The translations under genes were made by a program, and so were the position numbers. From Castor canadensis (lineage: Eukaryota; Chordata; Mammalia; Rodentia; Castoridae): DNA of 64,000 bases. The notes under the pieces are model-generated. The model was not told the origin of the DNA. It worked only from the letters and a program-made list of their open reading frames with translations, and did no database searches. The stretch lies in the NCBI RefSeq assembly GCF_047511655.1, contig NC_133390.1, positions 157,849,583 through 157,913,582 on the forward strand. Direction: 5' to 3'. The first letter of the stretch is position 1, and each line of letters starts with the position of its first letter. Below are positions 30,111-41,927 of the stretch, piece by piece.

Positions 30111-32112
30111 TGTGCACCACACATCCAGCTTCTTGTGGGGTTTCTAACCATCCGCTACTGTTAGGCACTAGGGTTGCTTCCAGTGTTTGCAGATAGTGGA
30201 TAAATGACATTTTTGTGCACATACCAGGAAGAGGCATGACATAAAGTATCCTGATGTCCCAGAAATCATGACTAAGGCCAGGCAAAAGCATCAAATACCC
30301 CACTATAATGAACACAGTTAATGTTGGGGCCGACACACCCTTCAGGGCTTATAAAAGGGAGGCCGGCAAGTTCTGCTATCGCCACGTCCCTTCTTTGTCC
30401 TGTCTCCACAAGCAGAAAACCAGCGAGAGAACAGTAGAGAATTATTGGGTCTTAAATTGTTGACCCTGGCAGGGGATCTGCTATTATCATCCCATTCCGA
30501 CGGGAGAGGAGAGGGCCTTCAAAGGAATCACTTCCAGAGATGAAGACCCCTCGAAGGACAGATGGGTTTCTTGTACCACATTGGGGGCTCTGCTTAGGCA
30601 GTTGCCTGGCCTCTGCTAGGTTGGACAAGGTCTGGGTGGTCAGGGAGGAGGTGTGGTCAAGTAGACCCCAGAGGGCGACTGAAGGGGCAGCAGGAGGTCT
30701 GGGAGCAGCTGCTAGGGGTGGAAGGGGCAGAGCTGCCAGGCTGGGCTAGGGGCCTCCTCTGGCTCTCACGGACCCAGGGTTCCTGCCACCTCAGCAGTGG
30801 CCCCACTGGCTGACTGACAGCAGGGCCTGTTGTATCCCTAGCATCTACGACAGGGATGGTAAACAGCAGGTGCTCACTGTGCCTTGTAGGAGGACCTTTG
30901 TTAGAGGAGCACCAAGCCAGAGGGAGGTGCTGGCTCAGGGCCCCTGGGGTGGAGGATGCCCCCTCCCCAGTTTGCATCTTTATCGTCCTTCTCTGCTCCT
31001 TGTCCCCACCCCGGTCGCCTTTCAATTTACAACCAAATAAATAATCTGGGTCCTCAGAGAGCTTTCTTCTGGGCAGTGCTCCAAAGAATTGGAAGTGCTC
31101 CGAGCCTTAGTTTATGGCCAGGAGCCACTGAGAGATTTCTTGAGGCTGAGTCAGGCCCTTGCTGGAACCGACACCCCCAGGCCTGTGCCCATGCTTCTTT
31201 CTCTGTGGCTGACACCTCCTCCTTCAGCTAGGCCTGGCTGAAGCTCCCTTCCCCCAGGAAGCCACCCTCGGTCTCTCCAGCAGTGTTAGGGTTTCTTTCG
31301 GAATTCAGTCCAGTAAGTATCCTTTGTCTTAGCACCATTAAAACACAATTTTTATTACCCCCCATGCCTGTCTTTTCCACTAGATTGGGCACTCCCTGAG
31401 GGCATGCGTTAGGTGCTCATTACATGCTTGAACAGAGTTGCTGATTGGCCAAACCAGGCTGGAAGGTGAGGTACAAAGGCCTAGAGTGGGGTAGGGGTGC
31501 AAGATAGAGAAATAAAAAGAGGGCACAGCATGAGCACAAGCCAGGTGGCAGGACGCGGTGTGGACAGGTGGGGCCCTGCAGCAGGTTGATGCCAGCTGAG
31601 GAGTGGGGACTGGTCCTGAGCAGTAGGGAGCCAGTGATTGTTGGGACCACGAGAGGGACATGGTCTGTTTAGAAAACTCCATCTGTCTGTATGGGGAGGC
31701 AATGATGGGAGGCAGTGAATGAGGGCCTGAGCTAGGATGGGGACAGCAGATTTAGAAAGCAGATTTGGGAACCTCACAGATTTGAGTGAGGTTCCAGAGG
31801 GAGAATCTTGCTGGGTTAAGAGGAAGGGCAGGATGGCCCACCACAATCAGGGTGGGAGTGGGAGCAGCTGTGGTCCACGCTGGGCCCCACTGGGAGAGAG
31901 GGCCTTGGGGAGATGACCAGAGGCCACAGATCTCTGATGTGGTCTGGAGAAAGCCCCAGACTTGAGAGGCTGTGGGGCAGGGCTGGTGACAGCCACTGAC
32001 ACTGTGGGGTGGACAGAAGCCTGGACTCCACGTTAGCTTACCGCCTCTCTGAGAAATTCATCGTCAGCATTAAGGGTATTGTTTATTTTTAAAATAAATG
32101 TATTTAGGAATT
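30111..32112. other. Intergenic unique sequence
   Basis: No recognisable repeat except weak MIR-like traces. Overlapping 60-120 codon frames are on both strands. None has a domain signature, and I do not call a gene. Confidence 0.4.
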
Positions 32113-32205
32113 GGAATTGGGGCTCCGCAGTAAAGCTCTTGCCTAGCATGCTTGGGGCCCTGGGTTCCATCCCCATCACCGCAAAATAGGTAAATAAATC
32201 AACAT
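32113..32205 (+). repeat. ID-like SINE (older type)
   Basis: TTGGGGCTCCGCAGTAAAGC, TTGCCTAGCATGCTTGGGGC, CTGGGTTCCATCCCCATCAC and an A-rich tail. Confidence 0.8.
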
Positions 32206-33522
32206 TTAAAAATTGAATTCAGAAACAGTTTAAGGAAAAAGCATAGACATGAATTATATACTGCCTTTTCCCAAATAGACTTAAATTATATTAAAAAAAA
32301 CATAACAAAAAACCCCATCAAAACCTTGCTGTGCTTCTGGCCTTCCCTGTTGCTCCCCAGAGAGTAACTGGAAACTGCTTCTGGTTGATCCAAAGCAGAT
32401 CTCCAGCTGTTGGCTGGAGTGTAAAGCGTCCCCTTCCTTAGCCACAGGTTTGCTGAGTGTCCACCGCTCACTAGTGTGGTTAAGCGTGAACTATTGTGGA
32501 AACAAGAGGAAGAATTTGGTCCCGTATTGTCAGGAGTTCACCTGGGAGACCCCAGAGCTGGGGAAGACTCGACCCTACCATATCTAGACCACACAACCAC
32601 CCTGACAGGACTGTGCAGTTGTTCCCATTTTAGAGAGGTGAAAGCTGAGGCTCAGGGGTTCACTTACCTAAGGCATGAAGTTGATATGTGGTTGGACTAG
32701 GATTCAAACCAAGGTCTGCCTGGTCCAAAGCCTGGGTGCTTCTCTTAACAGTGAAAGCACGTCTCAAGTTTGTTTCACATAGGTGGATGCCCAGAGCTCT
32801 TGTGGCCATATTACAGATGGAGATACTGAGGCAGAACCAGCAGTAAGAGTAGTTGTCACCATCAACAATCACTCCAGGGGGAAGAGGCACCTTCAGGAAA
32901 GATGCCAGCTCAGGTGGCCAGGGTTGGATTCTGAATTCCCTGGGGGCTTTGGAACCTTCCCCCTAGGAGGTGACACTCAATTCCCCCCACATTCCCTCCA
33001 GGTCCCCATACCCCACTTGGCCCCTGTGAGTGTGTGGTTCCTGCTCAGAGAAGGTGGCCAAATCTAGCTATAAGCAAGGGACTGAGTTCTTCAATGAAGA
33101 ATCGTGTCCTTCATCTTGTCCCCTGCATTTTACACCACCGTGTAAAAATTTCCATTAATTCCTTAGAATAAAATGTAGTGGCTGTTAATTTTTGATGCCT
33201 GGGTAGTAGCCAGCTGAGTGCCTTTTTATGCCTGCAACTATTTTCCACCATTAGGGAAGTGTAATAAAAAGTTTTCTTTCTTTGGTTTTATTTTTTTCAT
33301 TAGGAGAGAAAGGCTGAGCGGCTCTGCTGTCAGAGCTTTGGCTGGTATTTGGGGACCCAAGAAGTAGCAGGGAAAGGTTGGGACACCCTCACTCCTCAAA
33401 AGCCATTGCCATGGCCAGTCCTCACCTTTCTGAACCAACAGGGAGTACTGGAGTCTGGTCCAAATAATAACTCTCAAATCTGTTTCCTTCCAGAAAGGCT
33501 GTTTTTGAGAGGTAGCACAGAG
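32206..33522. other. Intergenic, MIR plus unique sequence
   Basis: A minus-oriented MIR/L2-like copy lies at 32590-32730 (CCCATTTTAGAGAGGTGAAA, TGGACTAGGATTCAAACCAA). The stretch 33070-33300 is AT-rich and repeat-free. Confidence 0.45.
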
Positions 33523-33608
33523 GACTGGAAGTGTGGCTCAGTGGTAGAGCGCCTGCTTTGCAAGTGTGAAGCCCTGAGTTCAAACCCCAGTCCCACCAAA
33601 AAGAAAAA
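33523..33608 (+). repeat. ID-like SINE with perfect 16-bp target-site duplication
   Basis: GACTGGAAGTGTGGCTCAGT, GAGCGCCTGCTTTGCAAGTG and TGAGTTCAAACCCCAGTCCC. The flanks GAGAGGTAGCACAGAG are identical at 33507-33522 and 33609-33624, so this is a young insertion. Confidence 0.95.
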
Positions 33609-33624
33609 GAGAGGTAGCACAGAG

Positions 33625-35349
33625 TTTCAAGAAGTTCCTGTTTTGGGCTTTGGCTTCACACAGGCCTGGGCTGAAATCTTTGGATCCTCAGTTTAGCTGA
33701 GGGACTTTGAGCAGTTCCTTTTCCTCTCTGGGCCTCAGTGCCTCCTTTTTAAAGCTCCCAGGATTGTTGATTAAGGAGATGTGCATTCAAGGGTTAATGT
33801 GCCTGATCCAGAGTACCCAGCAGGGACAATGAAGAGGGAGACATGAGTGTTGAAGAGGTGGGGAGACTTCTCCAGGATTCTTGACAAGATGGTGCTGGGA
33901 TCCCTGAGCTGCTGGGTGCAGGGTAGCAGGCTAACAGGCAAGAATGAGCCGGGGAGGCTGGGCACAGCTCACCTACCTATGAGAAGTAGCCTGTGGGGAT
34001 CTTTCTGGGACAGGGGGGCCGGTGGACTGGAGAGAAGCAGATGGTCACCGTGCCAGTAACTCTGGGGTTGTTGTGCAGGCATTGTGTAGACAAGGTTAAT
34101 GTCAATAGTCAGGGGACTTTAGTAAAGGAGGGTGTCCTCAGCCATGCAGGTGGGCTTCATGCATCAGTTTAAGGCCCTAAGAGCAAACATGGAGGTTTCC
34201 AGAAGTTCTGCCTCAAGTCCAGCACAAAATCCTGTCTGAGTTGGTGCCTGCTGGCCTGGTGCATATTTCATCCTTGCCTCCTCCCATACTTCTGTCTGTC
34301 TGCCTGTCTCTCTTTTTCCTAGTGATTCTGTTTCTCTGGAGAACCTTCACAGAGTGGAGGAAGGGAATCCTGGCAGTCTGTGTGCCCATGTCCTCTTGTC
34401 CTGAAGTAACCATCTTGCTTGCCCTTCCTGTGGTGGATAGGGCAGTGCTCTGTCCACTTGCCCTTGGGTCCTGCCATCAAGGTGAGGACTTTAACTGCCT
34501 AGAGTTTGCTCAGGAGTCTCCTAGAGAGGGCATACCTGCCTTTCCAGCACTCTTCCTGAGACAGGGTCTGGCAGGATCAGTGGGCCTCACTCAGCAGCAG
34601 CAACAGGGCCCAGGAAGGACCCCAAATCCCTGCTTGGGCTCAGCACTGGCGGTGAGTGCATAAACCTTCTCCTGTATAGAATCCTAAACAGCCCAGCAGC
34701 TCCCAGCCCTGCTGATCTCAGGGAACGGACTGCCTGACTCCAAGCCAACAGGTTAAATGGTGCTGGAGTCTGTGCTGATAAACCAGTTAAGGAAGATGGG
34801 AGCTGCCAGGCACGATGGGCTGTTCCAGGCCCATCTCCCCAAGCCCAGGCCGACCTGTCTCTGTGGGCCCAGTGAGGAAGGCAGCAGGGCCCACACTCAC
34901 TTCTTCCATTGCGGAGGTGGGGTGGATCTGACTTGGCTCTGATCCAAGAGCAGGGCAGAGTCCTTTCTCCAGGGAAAATCTTACCTGGAAGCTAAATATG
35001 TAAAAGAAACCACAAGGGACCTACCCTGATCAGGGTAGGAGGGGGACATGAATCACTGATCTGTCCTTGTCAGTATCCTAAGACCTTGGAGAAATCAAGC
35101 GTGGCCATGCTGTACCCAGTCGGCTTTCACCTGCTAAGGCCATCCTCCAGACTGACTCTGGCACACACACTGGCATGCTTGTGGACTAAAAGCCACGTGG
35201 GTGACCTGCTGACGCTCAGCAACCGTATTGCTGTGTCCTGACCTTCACCCTGGCATGCTGTTCGAAGTGGGGCTGGAGGACAGAGCTGGGGGTGTGAGGT
35301 GTACTATGGTCACAGGTCCTGGCTGGGAGAGTGAGCTGGATAGGACTGT

Positions 35350-35350
<1 letters not shown>
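33625..35350. other. Intergenic, mostly unique
   Basis: MIR-like words lie at 33670-33770 (GAGCAGTTCCTTTTCCTCTC, TGGGCCTCAGTGCC). A 140-codon plus-strand frame at 34241-34663 has a hydrophobic start but no family match or splice context. I do not call it a gene. Confidence 0.4.

Positions 35351-35399
<49 letters not shown>
35351..35399. repeat. (GT)n microsatellite
   Basis: About 24 uninterrupted GT dinucleotides, long enough to be polymorphic. Confidence 0.97.
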
Positions 35400-35403
<4 letters not shown>

Positions 35404-35564
35404 GTGGCACAGGGGTCACCTACAGGAAGATGGTCCTGTTTAGCTGAGCTGGGATCATGGTCCAAAGTCCACACCAACAAGGATGTAACAAGTGGGAACA
35501 GAAAGAAAGAGTCAATGTTTTGAGAACCTTTAACGTTCTGTAGTTGCGAGGTTCCGTGATTTCA

Positions 35565-35788
35565 GTTGGGCGCTGGTGGCTCAAGACTGTAATTCCAGCT
35601 ACTTGGGAGGCTGAGATTGGGAAGATCAAGGTTCAAGGCCGGCCCAGGCAAATAGTTCTCAAGATCCCATCCCCAAAATAATCGGGCCAAAATGGACTGG
35701 AGGCGTGGCTCAAGCAGTAGAGCGCCTGCTTTGCAAGCACGAAGCCCTGAGTTCAAACCCCAGTCCTACCAAGGGGAAAAAAAAAAAA
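35565..35788 (+). repeat. B1-ID composite SINE
   Basis: GGGCGCTGGTGGCTCAAGAC, CAAGGCCGGCCCAGGCAAAT, then GGACTGGAGGCGTGGCTCAA, GCTTTGCAAGCACGAAGCCC and an A14 tail. The flanks TTCCGTGATTTC and TTCTATGATTCC are a decayed target-site duplication. Confidence 0.9.
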
Positions 35789-36011
35789 AAGATTCTATGA
35801 TTCCAAAAGTCAGGGACCAAATTGTACTTCTTCAACACATATTCATCTATGTCTGCTGCTTCCAAGTGGAGAAACTGATGTATTGATTCAGCATCCTGGG
35901 GAGCTGCGGAGTGTCTGTCAGCCAGGGCTTGTTTGGTTGTAAGTGACACAGAATTCTAACTTATGTTCAGGGATAAGTTCCTCTACTTTCTAAGGGACTT
36001 ACTATTTATTA

Positions 36012-36040
36012 TTTATTGGGACTTATTGTGTCCCAATAAA
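36012..36040. repeat. Perfect short inverted repeat
   Basis: TTTATTGGGAC (36012-36022) and GTCCCAATAAA (36030-36040) are exact complements separated by 7 bases. The right arm contains an AATAAA word. I do not recognise a function. Confidence 0.8.
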
Positions 36041-36318
36041 CCCATGTAAATTGAAAATATCCTAAATGTAAATTCACTTGAATACACCTGCTCAACGGCA
36101 CACCCTAGCTTAGCCACAGGACACTCAAGAGCTTCTGTTGTCACCCCTTGTGGTCACGTGGCTCCTGGGAGTCACTGTTTTATTGCCTGTAGCTTTGCAC
36201 TGAATGTCACTGGCCTGGGAAAAGATCAAAACTCAAACCTTGAAATATGGTTTCTGGTGACTGCCTATCACTTCCACACCATCGTAAAAACAAAACAAAA
36301 AACATAAACGTAAGTTGG

Positions 36319-36545
36319 CCAGAGACTGGTGGCCCACGTCTGTAATCCCAGCTACTTGGGAGACAGGGATCAGAAGGATTGGATCGTGGTTTGAGGCCAG
36401 GATGGGCAAATAGTTCAAAAATACTCAAAAACAACAACAAAAGGTTTGGTTTTTTACCACTTGGAATGTCTCAAGTGATAGAGCGCCTGACTAGCAAGCA
36501 TGAGTTCAAACCCCAATACTGCAAAAAACAAAACAGAACAAAAAA
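36319..36545 (+). repeat. B1-ID composite SINE, diverged
   Basis: GGCCAGAGACTGGTGGCCCA, CTGTAATCCCAGCTACTTGG, then TCTCAAGTGATAGAGCGCCT and AGTTCAAACCCCAATACTGC. Confidence 0.85.
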
Positions 36546-36717
36546 CCCCCGAAAAACATAAGTGGAACTGTCATAATTTACGTACCGTCTGCATTGCCCT
36601 TCTTAATGTTCTCCTCACTGTTCTTACTGGAATTCCTATTCTTACTAGTTACATGATTGTTCATCGCATCTCATCCTCTGACTCAACTTCTCTTTTATGG
36701 TTCACATTTCTTTTCCT

Positions 36718-36958
36718 TTCTTAGTGGTACTAGGGTTTGGTCTCAGGGCCTTGTACTTGCTAGGCAGGCGCTCTGTCACTTGAGCCACTCCCTCTGGCCT
36801 TTTTTGCTTTAGTTATTTTTTGGGTAGGACTTTACATTTTTGCCTAGGACTGTCCTCAGACCACTATCCTCCTGTGTATGCCTCTTAAAACCACTGTGCT
36901 CCAACCTATGCCTCCCAGTAGCTGGGATTACAGACGTGTACCACCACGCCCAGTTTAT
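36718..36958 (-). repeat. B1-ID composite SINE, minus strand
   Basis: TTAGTGGTACTAGGGTTTGG, GCTAGGCAGGCGCTCTGTCA, then GCCTCCCAGTAGCTGGGATT and CCACCACGCCCAG. Confidence 0.88.
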
Positions 36959-37049
36959 TTTCCACATTTCTTTATCTCGCCATGTGTTGCATTCTGGGTT
37001 GATGGCCTTGGTAGGTCTTCTAGATAACATTTTCATTTTGGCTATGCCC

Positions 37050-37400
37050 AGATATTATGGGCTGTATTGCATTGCCCCAAGATTCCTGTGTTGAGTCCTA
37101 ACACCTAATGTCTTAGAATGTGACTATATTTGGAGATAGGGCCTGATTGAGTTAAACGAGTCTGCGAGGGTAGCCTCAATCCAGCATGACTGGTGTTGTT
37201 ATAAGAAGAGGATATTTGGATATGCCCTCAGGGATGAGCAAGCTCAGAAGGAAGACCCTGGGAGGGCACAGTGAGAAGGCGCCATCTGCAAGCCAAGGAC
37301 AGAGGCCATCCCCGTGACCTTGGACACTCAGCCTCCAGAACTTTGAGAAAATGAGCCTCCGTTGTTTAAATCTGTGTGGACTTTCACTGCTGGGGGAGGC
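37050..37400 (+). mobile_element. MLT1-type MaLR solo LTR, plus strand
   Basis: TATGGGCTGTATTGCATTGC, TGAGTCCTAACACCTAATGT, GTGACTATATTTGGAGATAG, GGTGTTGTTATAAGAAGAGG and CAGCCTCCAGAACTTTGAGA follow MLT1 order. It is non-coding and carries the GGCGCCATCTGCAAG segment typical of this LTR group. Confidence 0.8.
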
Positions 37401-37584
37401 TGGAAGAGCACCTTTATTTGTGTGTGTTGAATTCCCGCAGCCCTGGCCCCAGCCTTGGCAAAGAGTCTGAGCACAAGGTGGGCAGACAATTTGTGGGGAG
37501 GGATGGAGATGGGGTAGAGATAGAAGGAAATGGAACTTGGAACCTGAAATGTTCCCACCATCAGTTGTGGATGTCATCTCTCCT

Positions 37585-37920
37585 TTTTTTTTTTTTTATT
37601 ATCATATTATTGTTGTACTAGGGGTACATTGTGACATTTACAAAAGTTCTTACAATATATCATAGTTGAATTCACCCCTCCATCCTTCTCCTTTATGCTG
37701 AGGATTGAGCCCACGGCCTTGTGCATTCCTGGAATAGTGTCAGCAGGTCTCATTTCTTTCCATTTTCATACATGAGTACATAATATTTCTACCACATTCA
37801 TCCTCCTACACCCTTTCCTTATATATTCCCACCCTCACTGGTACCAACCCCCAGACAGAACCTGTTTTACCTTCCTGTCCTTCATGTTTGAGAAAAGACA
37901 GTTTTGTTTGCGTAAGATAG
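37585..37920 (-). mobile_element. Old L1 3' UTR fragment, minus strand
   Basis: TTGTACTAGGGGTACATTGT, CATTTACAAAAGTTCTTACA, ATGAGTACATAATATTTCTA and ACCTTCCTGTCCTTCATGTT share order and words with 54740-55260, showing the same repeat family. Confidence 0.65.
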
Positions 37921-38064
37921 CTATCATCTCTCCTCTTTAATTAGGGGCTTGGAGTTGAGAAACCGCTCGGCTTGCTTGTCCTGGGCACAGAGCAGTCTAA
38001 CAAGCAGGTAGGGACAGAACAGCAACTCAGGGCCCATATGCCACCAATGGGACCGCTGTCTCCA

Positions 38065-38290
38065 TCCCCCAGTCTCCTGCTTGTAGCCCTCAAATGTCAG
38101 CCATGTGCCAGGGCCTGCACTGAGTGCTTTATACTCATCATTGCATTCAGCCCTCAAAACAGTCTTGGAGTGAAGGACATCAGCATGCCCATTTTACAGA
38201 AGTGAAAACCTAAATTGCTTACAATTGGTAAGCAACACCGCCAGGGCTGGAATCAGGCCTCTTGACTTGCATTCATGCCTTCGGTCACTT
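38065..38290 (-). repeat. MIR/L2-like remnant
   Basis: TCAGCCATGTGCCAGGGCCT, GCCCATTTTACAGAAGTGAA and AGGGCTGGAATCAGGCCTCT. Confidence 0.6.
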
Positions 38291-39104
38291 CCCAGCCTTC
38301 CCTGTACTAATCTTTGGCCAAGTCCCTTCTGTTCCCTGGCCCAGGTCCTCTGTACTTGTTAAGGCAGGGATGGATGGATGACTTCTGACAACTTTCAGCT
38401 CTGGTACTTCTTGTGATAGGAGAGAAAAGTCCCTTGTAGCCACTATATCTCCAGCACCTTTATATCAAGATGGGCCAGACAAACTCCCTGAACACCAGGG
38501 TGATATTTCTTATCTGTCTCCTAGCTGCTGGGCCATCTTTTCTGGGTTGAGTTATGTAGTTCAGAGTCACCTGCCTCTGGCAAATTGCCAAATAGTTCTT
38601 CCTCATTGACTCTCCATTTCTGTCTCGCACGCTGCTCTGTCCACTGGCTGATGTTCTTGAGGGAATGTCAGCCAGGTCATCAGGGTTGGGTTCTGACGTG
38701 AATATCTGCATAGAGGTCAACACAGTAGCCATGTTAAGGGATCTCTCTGAGCACCTTTGTTTGGCAACTTGAGAACATCTGGACAGATGGCTGAGCAAAA
38801 TCAATGTTTGGATGCTATATTGGAGATCAGAAATCAGATCTGTGGAAGTTCACATGGGAACCTCTCAGGAATGGTAACTTCCAGCTTGACAACACCGTTC
38901 TCACACTAGGTTCCACCTAATGTTTCTATGAGTTCACTTGGTCCTTTTCCTGCCTGTGTGTGATGCCAGGGTGTGGGGATGGGAGCTCTTTGGCTTTACA
39001 TGGAGCTCTCTCTTCAGACGTGAAGCTCTCTACACAACCCTCAGTTTACCTCTCTACTCTGAGGGTGGTTGGGATGTACTATGCCATCTCACTCACCACA
39101 CAGT
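38291..39104. other. Intergenic unique sequence
   Basis: No gene or repeat recognised. A 114-codon minus-strand frame at 38460-38804 has no identifiable domain. Confidence 0.4.
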
Positions 39105-39268
39105 ATTGTTTTGTTTTTTGAGCCAGGCTCTCAATCTTCTTGCCTCAACCTTCTGAGTGCTACTTGGTAGAGTGTTTGTTTGTTTGTTTGTGGTGCTGGG
39201 GATCCAGCCCAGGCCTTTGCACATGCTACAGTCCCATGCTCTGCCTCTGATCTACACCTCCAGCCCCT
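39105..39268 (-). repeat. Fragmented B1 and ID-like SINE, minus strand
   Basis: TTTTTTGAGCCAGGCTCTCA plus CCTCAACCTTCTGAGTGCTA (B1 part), then a TTTG-rich stretch, GGGGATCCAGCCCAGGCCTT and GATCTACACCTCCAGCCCC (ID part). Confidence 0.7.
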
Positions 39269-39584
39269 GGGTATTTTTTATGGCAGACCTAGCAAGCGAA
39301 TACACAACCACTGTGAAGCACATCTATTGAGTTTCCTTTGTTTTTTTTTCCCAGTTTTTCTTGGATGACCTTTTCCCTCCCGCATGGTCCAGGACAGGAA
39401 ATTCACTTTTAGGCTGCAGCTCATAGTAGTTGGTCATTTTTTTTTTTGTTTTCCATCCTCATTCAAGAAAGAAATAGCGCCATCTCCAGCTTTTTCCTGA
39501 AGAAGGGAGCCCACTTCCAGCTCCCAGCCTCTCACAGGGATGGAGCCTCATCTTCCATCTTTAGTGAGGCATTAAAGCCGCAGA

Positions 39585-39795
39585 CCCTTGGGGTGCACCC
39601 TAATTATCCCAGCTACTTGGGAGATGAAGACAGGAGGATCGAGGTTCAAGGCCTTCTGGGGCAAAAGCATGAGACCTTATCTGAAAAACAAACTAAAAAA
39701 AGCCAAAGGGCTGGGAGTGTGGCTCAAGTGTTAGAGCACTTGTCTAGCAAGCTCAAGGCTCTGAATTCAATCCCAGTACTGCAAAAGAAAAAAAA
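39585..39795 (+). repeat. B1-ID composite SINE
   Basis: TATCCCAGCTACTTGGGAGA, GGATCGAGGTTCAAGGCCTT, GGGCTGGGAGTGTGGCTCAA and an A tail. Confidence 0.85.
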
Positions 39796-39799
39796 AAAA

Positions 39800-40050
39800 T
39801 CAGCCTGTGGTGGTGGTTCACGCCTGTAGTCCTTGACACTCAGGAAACAGAGAGCAGGAGGATTGCGGTTCAAAGCCAGCCCAGGAAAATAGTTCGAGAG
39901 ACCCTGTCTCGAAAAAAACCAAACCAAAACACACACATCAAAAAAAAAAAAAAGTGCTGGTGGAGTGGCTCAAGTGGTAGAGTACCTGCCTAGTAAGTTC
40001 AAACCCTGAGTTCAAACCCCAGTGCCACCAAAAAAAAAAAAAAAAAAAAT
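39800..40050 (+). repeat. B1-ID composite SINE, tandem with the previous one
   Basis: GCCTGTGGTGGTGGTTCACG, AGAGACCCTGTCTCGAAAAA, GTGCTGGTGGAGTGGCTCAA, CCCTGAGTTCAAACCCCAGT and an A20 tail. It appears to have inserted in the A tail of its neighbour. Confidence 0.87.
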
Positions 40051-41096
40051 CTATTAAAACCCTAACCCTTCCCAGCCAGAAGTCCTGACATGGCAGCCTG
40101 GCTCCATGAAGCTACCAGAGAGTCTGACCCCTTTGGTGTTTCCCCTCCATCACCCTCAGCTTGTCGTGTTTCCCTGGCTGATGGCCCTTCCAGGCGTCCC
40201 ATCTTGAGTCTCCCCTGGCTTCTGTCTGGCTTCTGTTCTGATCTATTGTCAGAACAGGTCACACGGTGGCCTTGGCTGTAAGGGAAATGGTTCTTCTTCA
40301 CACCCTGAAAAGCACTGCGATTTCTTGGTCAGGAGGTAGAGCAGTGGAACTGGGGACATTACTCCCAGTGAGGGGCCCTCAGCTCAGAGTGGGCAGTGGT
40401 TTACATGACCCAGGTTCAGGCTCGCCCTGTGCTGACACCAGGGATCCTGACCTGGATCTCACTTGCTGGGTTTGCCCTGTCAGTGCACTGGCCTTGTGTG
40501 GTGGATGACCAGGCAACCTTGTTAAGCCCAGGGCTTGGCTGGCTTCCCAAAACCCACATGGCAGTAAGGCCAGGATCTAGGAGCGAGAAGTGCAACAGGA
40601 TCCCTCCGTCCTATTCCCTCCACTCTTGCTTAGACAGGCCTTTGTCAAGGCAAGAGGGCATTTCATCATTTGACATTTCATCTCCCAGTGATGAGAGGGC
40701 TGCTCAGGGAAAGAGGTTGATGGGCCACCAGAGAGGAGCAGGGCTTACAGAGCGGTCAGCACGGCTGCTCAGGCTCAGGGCCACTCACACCTCTGTGAGG
40801 GGGAAGGAACTGGCTAACAACCCTGCTCCTCTAATTTAGCTCTGCCTTCTGACTGTCCCTCCATCCTCCCAAGTCCCCCATCCCCACCCGCCACTGTCTT
40901 ACCCTGGGTCAGTGGCCAGGCACTTTGCTGGATGGTCACACCTGACTCCTCCATGCTACCTGCCCAGCTGTGTTCTTGCTCCTGCAAACTGTCCTCTACA
41001 TGGGCCACACACAAGTCTGCTCATGCCACACCTACCTCCTCCCTTCTTTTAGATCTTTCCGTGGCTCTCTACTGCCCACATAATAAACAGCTGTCC
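40051..41096. other. Intergenic unique sequence
   Basis: Nothing recognisable. A 147-codon plus-strand frame at 40396-40839 has no domain signature. Confidence 0.4.
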
Positions 41097-41318
41097 TTGC
41101 TGGGTGTGATGGTGTATGCCTGTGATCTCAGCTACTCGGGAGGCAGAGGCAGGACGATTATGAGTTTGAAATGAGCCTGGGCAAAGTTAGTGAGACCCTG
41201 TCTCAAAAACAAAATATAAACAAAAGGGCCGGAGCATGGCTTAAGTGGTAGGGCACTTGCCTGTCGTGCAGGAGGCCCGGGTTTAACCCCCAGCACCACA
41301 GAACAAAACAAAACAGCA
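41097..41318 (+). repeat. B1-ID composite SINE
   Basis: CTTGCTGGGTGTGATGGTGT, CTCGGGAGGCAGAGGCAGGA, GGGCCGGAGCATGGCTTAAG and CCCGGGTTTAACCCCCAGCA. The flanks CAGCTGTCCTT and TAGCTGTCCTG are the likely target-site duplication. Confidence 0.87.
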
Positions 41319-41927
41319 TAGCTGTCCTGTTTGGGGGTTCTGGAGAGGGGGCCTGGTCTCTTCCGTCCTAGTCATGTCAAGGATAAGTTGTAGATGTGAT
41401 ACTCAAATAATTTATTCAGATGGCATTCTCTCAAGACAGCAGGAGCAGGCCGATGGCATGGGCCAGATAGCCAGGGGGCCTGATGACCCATTGACTGGGA
41501 GTGTCTCCACCCAGAGACCATTCTAAGAGCCTCCCACTCCCCCTTCCTTGCACCTGCATTCAGTCTGGGTCAGAGGCCAGGCATTTCTTTCATACAGGGG
41601 CTTGAGGCTATTCTTGTCAAGGTGCACCTGTTTTAAGGTTTATGAAAGTTGCATCTGTGCTGAGGTGGCCTTGTCTCCTGGAAATCCCCGGGACCAAGTT
41701 GCGTCATACTGTTCAGTGCACATAGTGTCAGCCCCATGAGATGCTTCATAGACTTCATGGCTATCATCAGTCTCACAGCCGTGATCTGTGTCCCATACTA
41801 TTCCTAGACAGCAGCCTCAACACCGCTGGCCTCAGTGCCCAAGTGCCCACTCTTTACTCTCTGCTCTCTAGCTGTTCACTTTTTCCTGGTGGGTTATATA
41901 ATTACAGATTCTGGAAGTCATATCCAA
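41319..41927. other. Intergenic unique sequence
   Basis: Nothing recognised. Confidence 0.4.

Noticed and set aside
34241..34663. 140-codon plus-strand frame with a hydrophobic N-terminus
   Set aside because: The hydrophobic run comes from a CT-rich stretch (34290-34330). No homology, splice context or promoter is seen.
40057..40074. AACCCTAACCC words resembling telomere repeat
   Set aside because: Fewer than three units, next to a SINE A tail. No interstitial telomere array.
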